From: Aurantiacibacter atlanticus | Lineage (GTDB): Bacteria > Pseudomonadota > Alphaproteobacteria > Sphingomonadales > Sphingomonadaceae | Direction: 5' to 3' | NCBI RefSeq assembly: GCF_001077815.2 | Contig: NZ_CP011310.1 | Location: 558,001 to 622,000, forward strand | Length of the DNA stretch: 64,000 nt | Translations under genes and position numbers: made by a program | In this document: one piece after another, positions 53,896 through 62,670 of the stretch | Numbering within the stretch: position 1 is the stretch's first letter | Layout: every line of letters starts with the position of its first letter | Notes under the pieces: generated by a model | Told to the model about the DNA's origin: nothing | The model's database searches: none | The model's input: only the letters and a program-made list of their open reading frames with translations

Positions 53896-54552
53896 ATGGC
53901 GCGACAGAACGAAACTGAAGACAATCAGAATGGCAAGCGCCGAGAGAAATTGATACAGGCGGCAGCTCGTCTGTTCAACAAGAATGGCTACGACAGAACG
54001 ACGGTGAGGCAAATTGCTGCCGAGGTTGGGCTGACGTCGGGTAGCATTTTCTATTATTTCGAAAGCAAGGAAGTTCTTCTCGAAGAGGTGATCGCGTTCG
54101 GGATGAAATCCGGCCTCGTCCTCGTGGAAGAATTCCTGTCAGGTGTAACGGGGCCCCTTTCTCGCTTTCATGCGCTTCTTGCATCGCATCTGTCAGCTAT
54201 CACCGGACGACCGGGAGATGCGCATGAAGTGTCTTTTTCGGCGTGGAAGAGCCTGCCTCCTGAATCCCGACAGCGATTGCGGAGTCTCAATCAGCTGTAT
54301 CGCGAAATCTGGATGCAATCTCTTACTGAATTGAAGGCGCATGGATATCTTCACAGCAGTCCTGAACACTGCCGACTTGTGTTGATTGCCGCCCTTAATT
54401 GGTCACCAGTCTGGACAGACGTGACCACGAAATCGCAGCTCAACAAAACCGTCGACCATTTTTGTTCCGTTCTGCTCAATATGACAGATGCGGAATTTCG
54501 CGATCTCCTGATGGCGGAGCAGGCTGAGGAAGCCGCCAAAGCAGAGGCGTGA
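53896..54552 (+). CDS. TetR-family transcription regulator
   Basis: 218 residues. The N-terminal HTH is typical: KLIQAAARLFNKNGYDRTTVRQIAAEVGLTSGSIFYYFESKEVLL. The C-terminal ligand domain is helical and of the fatty-acyl or aromatic-sensor type by position only. It probably controls the TonB receptor and catabolic genes that follow; acyl-CoA or aromatic ligands are common for such neighbours. Confidence 0.92.
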   Translation: MARQNETEDNQNGKRREKLIQAAARLFNKNGYDRTTVRQIAAEVGLTSGSIFYYFESKEVLLEEVIAFGMKSGLVLVEEFLSGVTGPLSRFHALLASHLSAITGRPGDAHEVSFSAWKSLPPESRQRLRSLNQLYREIWMQSLTELKAHGYLHSSPEHCRLVLIAALNWSPVWTDVTTKSQLNKTVDHFCSVLLNMTDAEFRDLLMAEQAEEAAKAEA

Positions 54553-55046
54553 GACCCTCCTTTTGCTCATCTCGAGCCGAGAGCCTGATCCGGCCCCAAT
54601 AGCCAAATCCATAAACGGAACCTGCATGACCGAGTTTGTGTCAGCCTGATGAGCAAGGCCGACGCAGCGCGTAGGACATTGGTCAGCTCCAGCAGACCCT
54701 TCCCCGAGCTTTCCGGCGCCAGACGTACCCTGATAACGATATGCACGGGAACAGGGTTACGGCAGGTGCGACCGTGTTTGAGGCGCTACCATGGAGCAAT
54801 CGCGCACTATGGTTTCGCGCCTAGTATCAACCCTCCCGAAACCAAGCGCGCGCCAGCCTTGACGGGCGGCGGCCTTGATAGTGCGGCGCTGTCAACGCGG
54901 CTGGCATGACGAACCACATGGCATCGAACATGCATCAGGTGGTTGAATATTTGACAAACCAATCTCGATGTCTCATTGAGCGCTTGGTCAAACACATGGG
55001 GCAGTCGTTGAGAGCGGCCGCTTTCCATGCCTGAGGGGAGAGAATT
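54553..55046. other. Intergenic region before the TonB-dependent receptor
   Basis: About 490 bases without a convincing gene. TTGACA at about 54952-54957 could be a -35 box. A loose inverted arrangement of TTTGACaaaCCAA and TTGGTCAAA lies around 54951-54996. The receptor's ribosome site GAGGGGAG is at 55033-55040. Confidence 0.5.
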
Positions 55047-57437
55047 ATGAAAATGAGTGCTTCTACGTCCATTGTAGCGATTCGGGGCGCGCTACTGGCT
55101 GCCTGTGCGCCTGTCGCGCTGGTGCCCGCTGCTGCATTTGCCCAGGATCAAGATCCAGAGGCGGCTGAAGCCGCCCAGGTTGAAACGCGTAGTGAAGAGC
55201 GCGGGCTTAACACGATCGTGGTTACAGCCCAGAAGCGCGAGGAATCGGTTCAGTCCGTTCCCGTCGCCATTTCCGCTTTTGCGGGTGATGCCCTGGAAAA
55301 CGGGCAAGTCACATCAACTACCGATTTGGCCCAGTTAACACCGGGGCTTACATTTAATACATTCCAGCCTGGTCAGCCGGAAATTTCGATCCGTGGCGTT
55401 GGCACGAAGGAAGATGGCGCGGGTGCATCTGACTCCACTCTGGTGATGGTCGATGGCGTCTATATCGCAGCCCGATCAGCATCAAACATCGATATCTTCG
55501 ATCTCGAACGCGTGGAAATTCTGCGAGGACCTCAGGGCACTCTCTTTGGTAAGAATTCGATCGGCGGCGTTATTAACTACGTAACCCGGAAGCCCGATGA
55601 TATCTTCCGTGTAAGATTGCGTCAGACTGTCGGCAATTACGATCAGTTCGATACTGCAGGCGTGGTTAATGTGCCGCTGGCAGATAATCTCTTCACGAAG
55701 TTCTCTTTCAGCCGCAGGGCCTTTGGCGGTTATGATGAATGGATCATTCCAGGTCAGGACGAACAGCCCTGGCGCACTCCGGCCCAAAGCACACAGATCG
55801 GCGGAAATAACCAGTTTGCCTGGCGTTCGCAGACCTTGTGGGAAGCTACGGACACTCTGGAGGTTCTGCTTTCCTTTGATGGTGTCGATGAAGAGCTAGG
55901 CAATATCAACCGCCAGCCCATCGGTTCGACCGGCCCGCTTCACGACTGCGGTTGCGCATCCGATCCTATCGCTGTCGATATCGCTCTGGGCGGCGCTGAC
56001 TCGGTTCGCACCTATCTGGGCGAAGAGGACAATGGCGGCGAACGTGACGCCTTCGGTGTGACATTAGAGCTCACCAACGAATTTTCCTTTGGTACCCTCA
56101 CCTTTAGCGGAGCGTATCGCGAATCTGATTATTACTTCACACATGACGACACTGGACTGCCCCCTTCGCCGCCAGTGGATTTGACGGGATCGAACGGAAA
56201 TCCCAACGATCTTCTGTTGGGTGATCCGAGCATCGGGTTCACTTTCGACAACAGTGACATTGTGTGGGAAGATTCTGAGCAGTTCACCGGAGAAGTGCGC
56301 CTTGCCTCCAACCCCGGCCGCTTCAACTGGCAGGTCGGTGCGTTTGCCACGAGCGAGCAGATCAATCGTTCTGAAGGCATTTTCTTCACCGCGCTGGCTG
56401 ATGCGTCGCTCGATCCCAATCTGGCGATCGCTACCATGCTGTTCGACGGATGGGCCGTGGCCACCTATGCCCAAGTGGGATATGAATTGACGGATCGTTT
56501 GTCCGTGACCCTTGGCGGTCGTTATTCCTACGAAGAAAAAGAGATCGTCGCATTTAACGAGATGGCGACTTCGCCAGACTTGCAGCTCGTCCTGTCCGCA
56601 TTTCCTCCCACAGAAGGAGAGGATAGCTGGGAGAATTTCTCTTGGAGAGTGGCGCTGGATTACGAAATTGCCGACGATGTTATGGCCTATGGTACCATAT
56701 CAACCGGCTTCAAGAGTGGTGGCTTTACCGGCTCCGCAACAACAGCCGAGGGCGCTACTACACCGTTTGAACCTGAAGAGGCTACCAACTATGAAGTTGG
56801 TTTGAAGGGCGATTTCTTTGATCGTAGTTTGCGCGTCAACCTTTCCGCGTTCTACGTCGATTATAAGGACCTTCAGGTCACTCGCTTCTTCCAGCCGGCG
56901 GGCTCGGTTGCAGGGGAGTTCATTACCGAAAACGCCGCGAATGCCGAGATCAAGGGTTTTGAAGCCGAGTTCACTGCTCTGCTGACGGACAATCTTGAGA
57001 TTGGTGGCTTCTACTCATACCTCGACGCAACCTTCGCTGATTTCTTTGGCACTCCGGACATTTCCGGTGGTGGCGATTTCTCGGGGAATGACTTGCGCCA
57101 AGCCCCTGAGCATAGCGTTGGTGGCCATATTCAATATGAGGCCGATCTGGGCGGAGATTCAGGCAGCTTGACCGCCAATGTCAGCGGCAGATATCAAAGC
57201 CTGGCTTACACCAATGTCGATAACAATCCGCTTGATGTGATTCCTTCACACACCGTGGGAGATGCATGGCTCGCCTGGAATTCCGCTGATGATCAATGGA
57301 TGGTTCAGGCTTGGGTCAAGAACTTCACTGATGAAGTTTATCGCACGCACGTCTTTACCCAGCGCGGTAATCGCATTGGCTTTGGTACATTCGCACCACC
57401 GCGGACGTATGGTATGACGGTTCAGTTCAGCTATTAA
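55047..57437 (+). CDS. TonB-dependent outer-membrane receptor
   Basis: 796 residues. Signal peptide ending in AAAFAQ, TonB box-like NTIVVTAQKREESVQSVPVAI, plug domain (FDLERVEILRGPQGTLFGKNSIGGVINYVT), and a barrel ending in an aromatic tail (TYGMTVQFSY). It is the class found in large numbers in sphingomonads for uptake of carbohydrates, siderophores or aromatics. Placed between a TetR and dioxygenase genes, it likely imports the substrate of this island. Confidence 0.93.
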   Translation: MKMSASTSIVAIRGALLAACAPVALVPAAAFAQDQDPEAAEAAQVETRSEERGLNTIVVTAQKREESVQSVPVAISAFAGDALENGQVTSTTDLAQLTPGLTFNTFQPGQPEISIRGVGTKEDGAGASDSTLVMVDGVYIAARSASNIDIFDLERVEILRGPQGTLFGKNSIGGVINYVTRKPDDIFRVRLRQTVGNYDQFDTAGVVNVPLADNLFTKFSFSRRAFGGYDEWIIPGQDEQPWRTPAQSTQIGGNNQFAWRSQTLWEATDTLEVLLSFDGVDEELGNINRQPIGSTGPLHDCGCASDPIAVDIALGGADSVRTYLGEEDNGGERDAFGVTLELTNEFSFGTLTFSGAYRESDYYFTHDDTGLPPSPPVDLTGSNGNPNDLLLGDPSIGFTFDNSDIVWEDSEQFTGEVRLASNPGRFNWQVGAFATSEQINRSEGIFFTALADASLDPNLAIATMLFDGWAVATYAQVGYELTDRLSVTLGGRYSYEEKEIVAFNEMATSPDLQLVLSAFPPTEGEDSWENFSWRVALDYEIADDVMAYGTISTGFKSGGFTGSATTAEGATTPFEPEEATNYEVGLKGDFFDRSLRVNLSAFYVDYKDLQVTRFFQPAGSVAGEFITENAANAEIKGFEAEFTALLTDNLEIGGFYSYLDATFADFFGTPDISGGGDFSGNDLRQAPEHSVGGHIQYEADLGGDSGSLTANVSGRYQSLAYTNVDNNPLDVIPSHTVGDAWLAWNSADDQWMVQAWVKNFTDEVYRTHVFTQRGNRIGFGTFAPPRTYGMTVQFSY

Positions 57438-57484
57438 TTCTCATTGAGGCCAATAGTCGGACGTAAGTAGATTTCATCGCAGAT

Positions 57485-57508
57485 TCCTGCTGGCGCATGC
57501 CAGCAGGA
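57485..57508 (+). terminator. Hairpin after the TonB receptor gene
   Basis: Perfect 10-bp stem TCCTGCTGGC/GCCAGCAGGA with loop GCAT, 47 bases after the receptor stop. It has no U-run, so it may be a processing or stability element rather than a full terminator. Confidence 0.6.
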
Positions 57509-57897
57509 TCGGAATAGAGGGAAGAGTGCTTTCATGCGTATCGCGGCCAGGTTTTATACAATTGCACGTATTTGATCTGGATGAAGCACTCACTCCCTGT
57601 CGAGACCATCGGGGTGTCGATATTGTCTCTTCCGAGGGCCGCCGGGCCTATCTGTGAGCTTATGCGGAGTTCAATTATCATAGCATGATATGGGGTTCTT
57701 GAGGGCGCGTTTAGATTTCAAGATTGACATCGGGCCAACGCGTCATGGTAGCATGCGTTGCCAAGCCACATATTTCCTGGATTCTTCCGGTGCGGGTGCA
57801 AAAAATTTTGGGAAGGGCCTGTCTTATGATGAGCAGGAAGTCGTGAGAGTTTTGTCGGCGTTTATACCCGATTAATGGTGCTCTGCATAATTGGCTT

Positions 57898-57912
57898 CGT
57901 GAACTGTTCACG
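57898..57912. promoter_or_regulatory. Perfect palindrome before the Rieske ferredoxin gene
   Basis: CGTGAAC-t-GTTCACG is a perfect 15-base palindrome, 36 bases before the GTG at 57948. It is a probable operator for a dimeric regulator. Confidence 0.6.
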
Positions 57913-57947
57913 CGACTGAATTGCGGTGTCTTACAGAGGAACAATGA

Positions 57948-58289
57948 GTGTTCGTTGAAGTTTGCAAAAGTACTGAAATTTCGGACGGTGACGTAATGCG
58001 GTTCCTGCCAGAAGGATCCGAAGACGCGATCGCCGTCTGTAATTCAGAAGGCGAATTCTATGCAATTTCGGACAGGTGCTCGCATGGTAACTGGAGCCTT
58101 GCCGAGGGCATAATAGAGAACTGCCATTTGGAATGTGTCCTCCACGGTTCTGCATTCGATCTGAAGACGGGCTGGCCAGACAAACTCCCGGCGACAAAAC
58201 CGGTCAAGGTTTTCGATGTAAAGGTCGAAGATGGTGCTGTGCTGGTCGACCTTTCTTCAGGCAGAATCAGCGATCAGGGCGCGCATTGA
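57948..58289 (+). CDS. Rieske-type [2Fe-2S] ferredoxin of a dioxygenase system
   Basis: 113 residues from GTG 57948 (AGAGGA upstream). The Rieske cluster ligands are C44-x-H46 and C63-x-x-H66. It is the size of the BphF/NdoA-type soluble ferredoxin that carries electrons to ring-hydroxylating dioxygenases. It overlaps the next gene by TTGA. The reductase gene is not in the window. Confidence 0.93.
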   Translation: MFVEVCKSTEISDGDVMRFLPEGSEDAIAVCNSEGEFYAISDRCSHGNWSLAEGIIENCHLECVLHGSAFDLKTGWPDKLPATKPVKVFDVKVEDGAVLVDLSSGRISDQGAH

Positions 58290-58669
58290 CGCGGGCCAAC
58301 CAAGGCGCGGATGACGCAGCAGCGAATGATCCGCTCGCGTCCGCTACACATGGTGGATCGCAGACCTATCGCATCACCATTCCAGAAATCGATCTCTCTG
58401 CATCCTGCAAGGAAGGGGAGAGTGTTCTTGCTGCCATGGTCAGACATGGCATCAAACGGATTCCTTCGGGGTGTCACGGCGGCGGCTGCGGCGTTTGCAA
58501 GATCAAGATCGATGCCGGTCAATACAAGGCTGGGAAGATGAGCCTAAGCGCAATCTCGCGCGAAGAGATGGACAAGGGGTACGCCTTGGCGTGCAAGACC
58601 TTTGCCAAGGAAGACCTGGAGATCGCCGTGGTTGGGGCAATGCGCAAGTCTTGGAAACTCACCCCCTGA
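58286..58669 (+). CDS. XylT-like plant-type [2Fe-2S] ferredoxin
   Basis: 127 residues from TTG 58286 (TTGA overlap with the Rieske ferredoxin). Cluster ligands are C63, C68 and C71 in SGCHGGGCGVCK plus C103 in LACKTF. The layout resembles XylT/NahT-type ferredoxins, which reactivate catechol 2,3-dioxygenase. No extradiol dioxygenase is in the window. It may instead supply a dioxygenase. A non-conserved 25-residue N-terminal extension is present. Confidence 0.88.
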   Translation: MTRANQGADDAAANDPLASATHGGSQTYRITIPEIDLSASCKEGESVLAAMVRHGIKRIPSGCHGGGCGVCKIKIDAGQYKAGKMSLSAISREEMDKGYALACKTFAKEDLEIAVVGAMRKSWKLTP

Positions 58670-58680
58670 CCTTCGCCTAG

Positions 58681-60315
58681 TTACTCCGCTGGCTCCACGG
58701 CTTTCGCTTTCTCACGTAGTTCGTATTTCTGAATCTTGCCGGTTGCGGTTTTCGGCAATTCTTGAACGGTTACGCGAGTCGGGCATTTGAAATGTGCCAG
58801 GCGATCACGGCAAAATTCGATGATTTCGCTGGGCGTAACATCCTTCCCCTGAGCTGTCTCAATAAAGGCGTGCGGTGTTTCACCCCACTTTTCATGAGGA
58901 GCGGCCACAACTGCGGCTGCAGACACCGCAGGATGTTTGTACAAGACCCCCTCCACCTCGATGCTGGAGATGTTCTCTCCGCCTGAAATGATAATATCCT
59001 TGGAGCGGTCCTTGATCTCTACGTATCCGCCCTGATGCCAGACAGCGAGGTCGCCACTATGGAAGTATCCCCCGGCAAGCGCGCTCTCTGTAGCCTGAGG
59101 GTTCTTGTAATATTCTGACATGACAACATTGCCGCGGAACATCACTTCGCCAATCGTTTCGCCATCTTGGGGAACTGGCTGCATGGTTTCCGGATCTAAT
59201 ACGGCAACTTCTTCGACCATAGGATAGCCGACGCCCTGCCTTGCCTTCAAAACCGCTTGATCATCGGCGGGCAATTCGTCCCATTCAGGAAGCCATTCGC
59301 AAACAGAACAGGGACCATAAACTTCGGTAAGGCCATATGTATGGGTAATCTCGAAGCCCGAGGCTTGCGCTTTTTCCAACAATGCAGAAGGCGGTGCGGC
59401 GCCGGCTGTCATGATCGACAGAGGAGCGCTGCCTGTTCTATTTGCAGCATCTGCGGCATCAACCAGCATGCGAACGACGATGGGCGCTCCGCACAGATGG
59501 GTCACGCTATGCTCGTCAATGAGACTGAGTAGATTTTGTGGGTCCACGCCGCGGACGCAGACATTGACGCCACCCTGAAGCGCAATCGTCCATGGGAAAC
59601 ACCAGCCGTTGCAATGGAAGAGCGGCAGGGACCACAGATAGACGCAAAAACGAGGCATTTCCCAGGCAAGCGAATTGCCGACGGAGTTCAGATACGCGCC
59701 CCTATGGTGCAGTAATACCCCCTTCGGATCGCCCGTGGTCCCCGATGTATAATTGAGCGCAATTGGATCCAATTCGTCTAAATCAAACTCTGGCAGCGTT
59801 GCTTCCGCCCCGGTTTTCAGAAAGTCTTCATAAGAACAATCCGCAAATTCCGGTGCGCTCCCTGCTTCCGCATCTTCAATATCAACCACCAGAATGTCGC
59901 GCGAGGATTTCGCTATCGCTTCGCCTACGACCTGCGAATAATGTCTGTCGACGAGGAATACGCGGGCTTCGGCATGCTCGATAATGAAGGCAACTGCCTC
60001 TGCATCAAGTCGGGTATTGATCGCATTGATGATACCCCCAGCCATGGGGATTCCGTAACACGCCTCCAGCGCCGCAGGGATATTGTCTGCCAGAATTGAA
60101 ACTGTCTCACCTTTTTGCAATCCCGCGCCTGCAAGTGCGCCAGCGAGATTATGGCACCGGGCAGAAAACTGCGACCAGGTCCAGCTTTGCGTGCCAAAGA
60201 TGACGGCAGGACGATCAGCAAATACCTGTGCACTTCGCCTCAAGAAACTCAAAGGAGTTAAAGAAGAGAAGTTGGCAGATGTGACCAGATTTCCTGAATT
60301 AATATTACTAGGCAA
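58681..60315 (-). CDS. Acyl-CoA synthetase (AMP-forming)
   Basis: 544 residues. The AMP-binding P-loop is NYTSGTTGDPKGVLLHH; other motifs are TYGLTEVYGP, GYFHSGDLAVW, DRSKDIIISGGENISSIEVE and the catalytic lysine near TATGKIQKYEL. It activates a medium or aromatic-linked carboxylic acid to its CoA thioester in the cytoplasm. The start is TTG 60315 after AAGGGA. It is convergent with the ferredoxin genes and divergent from the dioxygenase. Confidence 0.92.
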   Translation of the reverse strand: MPSNINSGNLVTSANFSSLTPLSFLRRSAQVFADRPAVIFGTQSWTWSQFSARCHNLAGALAGAGLQKGETVSILADNIPAALEACYGIPMAGGIINAINTRLDAEAVAFIIEHAEARVFLVDRHYSQVVGEAIAKSSRDILVVDIEDAEAGSAPEFADCSYEDFLKTGAEATLPEFDLDELDPIALNYTSGTTGDPKGVLLHHRGAYLNSVGNSLAWEMPRFCVYLWSLPLFHCNGWCFPWTIALQGGVNVCVRGVDPQNLLSLIDEHSVTHLCGAPIVVRMLVDAADAANRTGSAPLSIMTAGAAPPSALLEKAQASGFEITHTYGLTEVYGPCSVCEWLPEWDELPADDQAVLKARQGVGYPMVEEVAVLDPETMQPVPQDGETIGEVMFRGNVVMSEYYKNPQATESALAGGYFHSGDLAVWHQGGYVEIKDRSKDIIISGGENISSIEVEGVLYKHPAVSAAAVVAAPHEKWGETPHAFIETAQGKDVTPSEIIEFCRDRLAHFKCPTRVTVQELPKTATGKIQKYELREKAKAVEPAE

Positions 60316-60786
60316 AATCCAATTCCCTTAACAATATTGGGTAGTTCTAAGAAGTACGGCAAATTTTAGAACATTCATACTATCTAACTATATATATCGC
60401 GCCCTGACGTAAGGTGTCGATAATGCAAATGCTTCATGGCGACGGGTTCGTTGTGATATTTGTCACGCTTAAGTGGCCGAAGTCTTTTGTCAACCCAGAT
60501 CAAAACATGGACCAATTCTCATCGGCGGATCTCCGAAACGTTGCACAGACGGAAACATCCTACCGATCCAGCACCAGATTTCTGGCAGTAAAATCAGTAC
60601 TGCAGCGCGTAGGGGCGGGGCAAAGCGGCGTGTGCGCCTCGCTCAATATCCCGGCAAGAGTTTTGATAACGAGATGGTCCTTGACAGCATTGCTATCCCA
60701 ATCTAACAAACTAACCAAGCGATCAATTAGTAACTCGCAGGTTTCGGTCCTGCAATGAATGCACAGCGCCCCGAGGAGAGCACGAC
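60316..60786. other. Divergent promoter region of the catabolic island
   Basis: About 470 bases between the CoA ligase and dioxygenase genes. It contains a CRP-like site at 60452-60467. Short open frames on either strand lack recognisable homology. It should hold promoters for both directions. Confidence 0.55.
60452..60467. promoter_or_regulatory. CRP/FNR-like binding site
   Basis: TGTGA-tatttg-TCACG matches the CRP consensus TGTGA-N6-TCACA in nine of ten positions. It lies between two divergent catabolic operons, as would fit catabolite or redox control. Confidence 0.55.
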
Positions 60787-62085
60787 ATGCAAAATGAAAC
60801 TCAGGCATCCAGAGCCAATGGTTATGAAGATCTGATCACCGATGATCGCGTTCATTCCTCCCTCTACACCGATGATGATGTGTTCGAAGATGAAATGGCG
60901 TCCATCTTCCGCAACGGCTGGGTCTTCATTTGTCACGAATCGGAAATTGCGGGCCCTGGAGATTTTGTAAGGCGCAACGTCGGACGCGATCCGGTCTTTG
61001 CGATTCGGGCGCGAGATGGCGAAATTTCCGTCATTGAAAACCGCTGCGCGCATCGCGGAAACATTATTTGCCAAGAAGACAGCGGCACCGCCAAGGCGCT
61101 TGTGTGTCAATATCATGGCTGGGCTTACGACACCAAGGGCGCTCTGATTGACGTGCCATATCCCGCTGGTTTCAAGGGGGACTTTGCATGCCACGGGCTT
61201 GAGCGTTTGCCAAAGGTAGATAGCTATCGCGGTTTCGTTTTCGCATCGTACAATGCTGATGTGCCTTCGCTGCTCGACCACCTGGGTAAAGCGACCGCGC
61301 TGATCGATCAGGCAGCAGAAATGTCTCCTGTAGGCCGCCTAAGGCTTTCGGGCGGATGGATTACCCACCGGTTTAACTGCAACTGGAAAATGTTGCCGGA
61401 AAACGACACGGACGGCTATCACGTTAACTTCGTGCACCCCTCTTTCGCCCAGGCGATCCGGTCGAATTACGATGAGGCTGTGCTGCAGGATGAGGAAAGC
61501 CTCAAATCGCAAGCGAAGGATTGGGGCAACGGCCATACCGAGCTGAACTTCTCTCCGTCATACACAAAGTCGCTGGAGTGGTTCGGGTGCGCTGCAGATC
61601 GTTATCCTGCATATACCAAGGCTATGACGGATGCCTATGGTGCTGAAAAGGGCGAGAGCATCCTTCTGGATGGGCCGCCGCATGCAGTCATCTTTCCCAA
61701 TCTGTTCCTCGGCGAAATGAACATTGGACGGTTTGAACCCGTAAGCCCCGGGGTCTGTCTGCATATACACACGCCGATGTATCTCGAGGGCGTCGATGAC
61801 GATGTCAATCATCGCATATTGCGCCAGTCCGAGGGTGCGCTTGGGCCGACCGCCTTCCTCCTCGCCGACGATTGCGTCATCGCTGAGCGTACGCAAGGTG
61901 CCCTGGCCGGCGAGGGTGGCTGGCTGGATCTAAGCCGTGGATCCGAACGGGAAGTCACGGATGAATCCGGTATTGTTGTCGGCCATCTCACGGACGAAAC
62001 CTCAAACCGTGGTTTCTGGCGTCATTACAAGAAAGTCATGCTGGCATCCGATCCGCAGCCGTCTCCGGCAGTCGCTGTAGCGTAA
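60787..62085 (+). CDS. Aromatic-ring-hydroxylating dioxygenase, large (alpha) subunit
   Basis: 432 residues. Rieske centre C87-x-H89 and C107-x-x-H110; mononuclear iron ligands H212 and H217 with bridging Asp209 in the DxxH-x4-H pattern; a third acidic ligand near 361-362. It adds both atoms of O2 to an aromatic ring. The CQYHGWAYD and paired beta subunit place it with alpha3-beta3 enzymes such as the benzoate type; substrate unknown. Ribosome site GAGGAGA. Confidence 0.95.
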   Translation: MQNETQASRANGYEDLITDDRVHSSLYTDDDVFEDEMASIFRNGWVFICHESEIAGPGDFVRRNVGRDPVFAIRARDGEISVIENRCAHRGNIICQEDSGTAKALVCQYHGWAYDTKGALIDVPYPAGFKGDFACHGLERLPKVDSYRGFVFASYNADVPSLLDHLGKATALIDQAAEMSPVGRLRLSGGWITHRFNCNWKMLPENDTDGYHVNFVHPSFAQAIRSNYDEAVLQDEESLKSQAKDWGNGHTELNFSPSYTKSLEWFGCAADRYPAYTKAMTDAYGAEKGESILLDGPPHAVIFPNLFLGEMNIGRFEPVSPGVCLHIHTPMYLEGVDDDVNHRILRQSEGALGPTAFLLADDCVIAERTQGALAGEGGWLDLSRGSEREVTDESGIVVGHLTDETSNRGFWRHYKKVMLASDPQPSPAVAVA

Positions 62086-62143
62086 TTTGATCGCGGCCGA
62101 GCGTATCGGCAAACACACTAAATATACTGAGGATGGCGAGGCC

Positions 62144-62632
62144 ATGGTTACAATTGAAGAGCGTGTGCGGATTGAAGAATTTTTGTTCAAGGAGGCGCGG
62201 CTCGCTGATGAATCCTGCTATTCTGAATGGGAGGCCTTGGTTGACGATGATATGCATTACTGGGTGCCTGTCAAAGAAGATCAGAAGCAGGAATCCGATC
62301 AGGTTTCGCTTCTCAATGACAACCGTGCGCGTCTTGCCACTCGCATTCGCCAGTTGAATACCGGTGTTCGGCATGCGCAATTGCCGCCTTCTCGCATGCG
62401 CCGGGTCATCTCGAACATTGAAATCGAAGCCACGGGCAATGATGAATATCTCGTCCGATCAAATGTCGTTCTTTATGAATACAGGCTTCAGGCGGTTAAA
62501 GAGATGGAAGTATGGCCTGCGCGCGTATTACATAAGCTGCGGGAAAAGGACGGCGAACTGAAAATGTTCGCCAAGCACATCTTCCTGCTTAATTCTGAAG
62601 GGCCCATTCGGGGTCTCTCCTTCATCATCTAA
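62144..62632 (+). CDS. Aromatic-ring-hydroxylating dioxygenase, small (beta) subunit
   Basis: 162 residues from ATG 62144. The cystatin-like fold of the beta subunit is seen in ERVRIEEFLFKEARLADESCYSEWEALVDDDMHYWVPV and PPSRMRRVISNIEIEA. It gives structural support to the alpha subunit in a hexamer. It follows alpha by 58 bases; an upstream TTG at 62087 is possible. Confidence 0.9.
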   Translation: MVTIEERVRIEEFLFKEARLADESCYSEWEALVDDDMHYWVPVKEDQKQESDQVSLLNDNRARLATRIRQLNTGVRHAQLPPSRMRRVISNIEIEATGNDEYLVRSNVVLYEYRLQAVKEMEVWPARVLHKLREKDGELKMFAKHIFLLNSEGPIRGLSFII

Positions 62633-62670
62633 AGCCTGGGAGGCAATTTCCGGATTATCGCAAAAACACA

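Larger units (their letters stand above)
57438..57947. other. Intergenic region with hairpin and palindrome
   Basis: About 510 bases, no gene recognised. It contains a strong hairpin at 57485-57508 just after the receptor gene and a perfect palindrome at 57898-57912 just before the ferredoxin gene. Short open frames between them have no recognisable protein. A degraded gene cannot be excluded. Confidence 0.5.

Noticed and set aside
54649-54909. 86-codon frame between TetR and the TonB receptor
   Set aside because: No family pattern, Arg-rich composition typical of non-coding high-GC DNA, no ribosome site.
57690-57875. 61-codon frame before the Rieske ferredoxin gene
   Set aside because: No recognisable domain or ribosome site; may be chance or a degraded remnant.
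60560-60808. 82-codon minus-strand frame in the dioxygenase promoter region
   Set aside because: It overlaps the dioxygenase start and the CoA ligase promoter; no homology recognised.
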